DNA of 7,842 bases, taken from the NCBI GenBank assembly GCA_964592475.1, contig CAZQEZ010000181.1, forward strand, positions 1 through 7,842. Reading direction: 5' to 3'. Of the stretch, positions 6,004-7,842 are shown piece by piece. Each line of letters starts with the position of its first letter. The stretch's first letter is position 1. Position numbers and translations under genes: made by a program. The notes under the pieces were generated by a model that saw only the letters and a program-made list of their open reading frames with translations, did not search any database and had not been told where the DNA came from. This stretch comes from CAZQEZ01 sp964592475. GTDB lineage: Bacteria; Bacteroidota; Bacteroidia; Cytophagales; Cyclobacteriaceae.

Positions 6004-6038
6004 TTATTAAAATTGTATTTAACTAATTATTCAAAATT

Positions 6039-7842
6039 ATGAAAAAAATTTCATTTACAAAACTATTGATTTTTATGTCAAAATTGACATTTTACATTTT
6101 AGTTATCAACTTTTCATTTGTAAGCTTACTATTAGCCTCTGAAGGTACTTTTAGCCAAACAAATGAATTAACTGATAAAAATAAGTACCGCCATTTATCA
6201 GAAATTGCGGTAGAGATGAATCAAAAGAATATGCTTCTGACCGATTTCTTCAGAGAGGTAGAAACCAAAACCGGATTAAGGTTCATTTATTTTAAAAAAG
6301 ACGTTAAAAGTAAATCTTTGAAGTTAGATCCATTGTCATCCAACCTGAAAGAAGTGCTTCTTGACGTGGCTTTAAAAGCTAATTTAAATTTTAAAAGAAT
6401 TAACCAAAAAATTGTTGTTAAAATACATCAATCATCAGAACCTGTTATTGAGGAATCATTTTTTCAGGAACAGAGTATAAGTGGGAAAGTGACGTCATTT
6501 GAAGATAATGAGCCACTTCCAGGGGTAAACATTGTAGTTAAAAATAAAAGCCTGGGTACTGTTTCTGATTTACAAGGAAATTTCTCTTTAAATTCAGTCA
6601 GTAGTGAAGATGTATTAGTTTTTAGTTCGGTAGGTTATACACGGGAGGAGGTAGTGGTTGGCAACAGGTCGGTAATAGATGTTGCCCTGGTTCAGGACCT
6701 TACTCAGTTGCAGGAATTAGTTGTAATTGGCTATGGAGAGCAAGAGAGAAAAGATTTGACCGGTTCGGTCGCTTCAATCAAAAGCAAAGAAATTACACAA
6801 GTTACCACTCCCAGCATAGATAATGCTATTCAAGGACAGATACCTGGTGTGCAAGTATTCGCGGCTTCCGGAGCACCAGGTGGTTCAATGCAGGTACTAG
6901 TTAGAGGGGCGTCATCTGTTACAGGCAATAATATACCATTGTACGTGATTGATGGAATACCTTTGTTTGGAGATGATAATTTATTATCTAAAAATATTTC
7001 TGATGGAGCCGGTCCTAATCCTGAAGCTCCGTCAATTAGTATTTTGTCAAGTATTAATCCAGATGATATAGAGTCAATTGACGTACTCAAAGATGCATCT
7101 GCCACTGCAATTTATGGTGCAAGAGCTGCCAATGGTGTAGTGATTATTACCACTAAAAGAGGTAAGGCCGGAAAACCAACTGCCAACATAAAAATAAACA
7201 CGGGCGTAAGCCAACTTGGTAACACGATACCGGTAATTAATGGGTTGCAATACGCTGAATTAAATCAAGAAGCCCGACTTTCGTGGGGTAATCCATACCC
7301 TTTTTCTCTGGTAGATTCCGATTCAATCAGGACTGCAACCGGAACAGGATATGGTACAGATTGGCAAAAAGAAGTTTTCCGAATTGCCCCTTTAACAGAA
7401 ATAAATGCTTCATTGAGTGGTGGCAGTGAATCCGCACGTTACAATGTAAGTGGAGGTTTATTCGACCAACAGGGGATCGTGATCAACACTTATTTTCGTC
7501 GATACTCTCTAAGAGCAAATGTAGATTTAGATCCCACCGACAAATTAAAAATCGGTATCTCTACATCAACAGCCATACAGGAAGGAAATATGGCGCAGGA
7601 TAGCCATTTTGGTGAACGATCAACTATTTTTCAGGCAGTTGCTTCCAATCCGCTAATGCCAATTTTTCATCCTGAATTTAATAGTTATGCATCAGGTCCT
7701 TTGGGTATTCCAGGTTTTCCTTCATCTAACAATGGAAATGTTGTTAGAATATTAAATACCGATTTGTACAGCAACAATATCTTAAGATTTACCGGAAATA
7801 TTTTTGGGGAGTATAAAATTGTGCCGGGGTTAAAAGCCAAAT
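6039..7842 (+). CDS. SusC/RagA-family TonB-dependent receptor with STN domain (partial, runs off the window)
   Basis: The frame is open from ATG 6039 to the window end, giving 601 codons of a protein usually about 1000-1150 residues long. In order it shows a signal peptide with the core LLIFMSKLTFYILVINFSFV, probably cleaved between about 33 and 40. An STN domain follows at about 65-128 (MLLTDFFREVETKTGLRFIY to KRINQKIVVK). A carboxypeptidase-regulatory-like repeat lies at about 147-217 (ISGKVTSFEDNEPLPGVNIV, VSDLQGNFSL). The TonB-box and linker region is LQELVVIGYGEQERKDLTGS (about 224-243). The plug domain reaches to about 376, with the family hallmark DASATAIYGARAANGVVIIT (352-371), and the first barrel strands follow. 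It imports large substrates such as glycans or peptides across the outer membrane using TonB energy, normally with a SusD lipoprotein lid. The STN domain marks it as a signalling receptor for the adjacent FecR. The substrate cannot be told from this part. Confidence 0.95.
   Translation, partial: MKKISFTKLLIFMSKLTFYILVINFSFVSLLLASEGTFSQTNELTDKNKYRHLSEIAVEMNQKNMLLTDFFREVETKTGLRFIYFKKDVKSKSLKLDPLSSNLKEVLLDVALKANLNFKRINQKIVVKIHQSSEPVIEESFFQEQSISGKVTSFEDNEPLPGVNIVVKNKSLGTVSDLQGNFSLNSVSSEDVLVFSSVGYTREEVVVGNRSVIDVALVQDLTQLQELVVIGYGEQERKDLTGSVASIKSKEITQVTTPSIDNAIQGQIPGVQVFAASGAPGGSMQVLVRGASSVTGNNIPLYVIDGIPLFGDDNLLSKNISDGAGPNPEAPSISILSSINPDDIESIDVLKDASATAIYGARAANGVVIITTKRGKAGKPTANIKINTGVSQLGNTIPVINGLQYAELNQEARLSWGNPYPFSLVDSDSIRTATGTGYGTDWQKEVFRIAPLTEINASLSGGSESARYNVSGGLFDQQGIVINTYFRRYSLRANVDLDPTDKLKIGISTSTAIQEGNMAQDSHFGERSTIFQAVASNPLMPIFHPEFNSYASGPLGIPGFPSSNNGNVVRILNTDLYSNNILRFTGNIFGEYKIVPGLKAK

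Noticed and set aside
6830..7105. Ninety-one-codon frame on the minus strand inside the receptor gene
   Set aside because: It is antisense to the conserved plug domain of the SusC-type receptor, has no recognisable motif, and is a shadow of that gene.

Overview
The window is AT-rich DNA from a member of the Bacteroidota, probably a Cytophagia-like lineage. The evidence is a SusC/RagA-type TonB-dependent receptor, a Bacteroidota-style ECF sigma factor with a FecR anti-sigma factor, a fragment of a PorP/SprF (type IX secretion-associated) protein, a TAnnTTTG-type promoter element, and AT-rich start regions without Shine-Dalgarno sequences. The lineage below phylum level is inference.

Layout. 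Positions 85-336 hold the C-terminal end of a PorP/SprF-like outer-membrane protein without its 5' part. A gene-free stretch (337-661) follows, ending in a plausible promoter. Next is an orphan membrane protein of 571 residues with about eight membrane segments (662-2377). Then comes a two-gene unit: nicotinamidase pncA (2454-3062) and, three bases later, a small cytosolic phosphoribosyltransferase of the COG2236 type (3066-3713). Downstream lies a decayed copy of the 3' end of oxyR (about 3749-4104), recognisable only when three reading frames are joined.

The right half is a cell-surface signalling and uptake locus. The ECF sigma factor is on the minus strand (4126-4710). It is divergent from a FecR-like anti-sigma factor (4950-5900), which is followed by a SusC-type receptor (6039 to beyond the window end). 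The receptor carries an N-terminal STN domain, the part that in Fec-type systems contacts FecR in the periplasm. The inferred circuit is: substrate binds the receptor, the STN domain signals to FecR, FecR frees or activates the sigma factor, and the sigma factor transcribes the receptor operon. A SusD partner would be expected just beyond the right edge.

The sigma/fecR intergenic region carries two short tandem repeats with 10- and 11-base periods. The fecR/susC gap carries an 11-codon mini-ORF, a perfect 8-bp stem with a T-run on the minus-strand side, and a second small hairpin.

No mobile element, CRISPR array, tRNA or rRNA was seen. I found no clear sign of a wholly new system. The points most worth checking are the orphan membrane protein, the phased repeats, the susC leader and the gene remnants.
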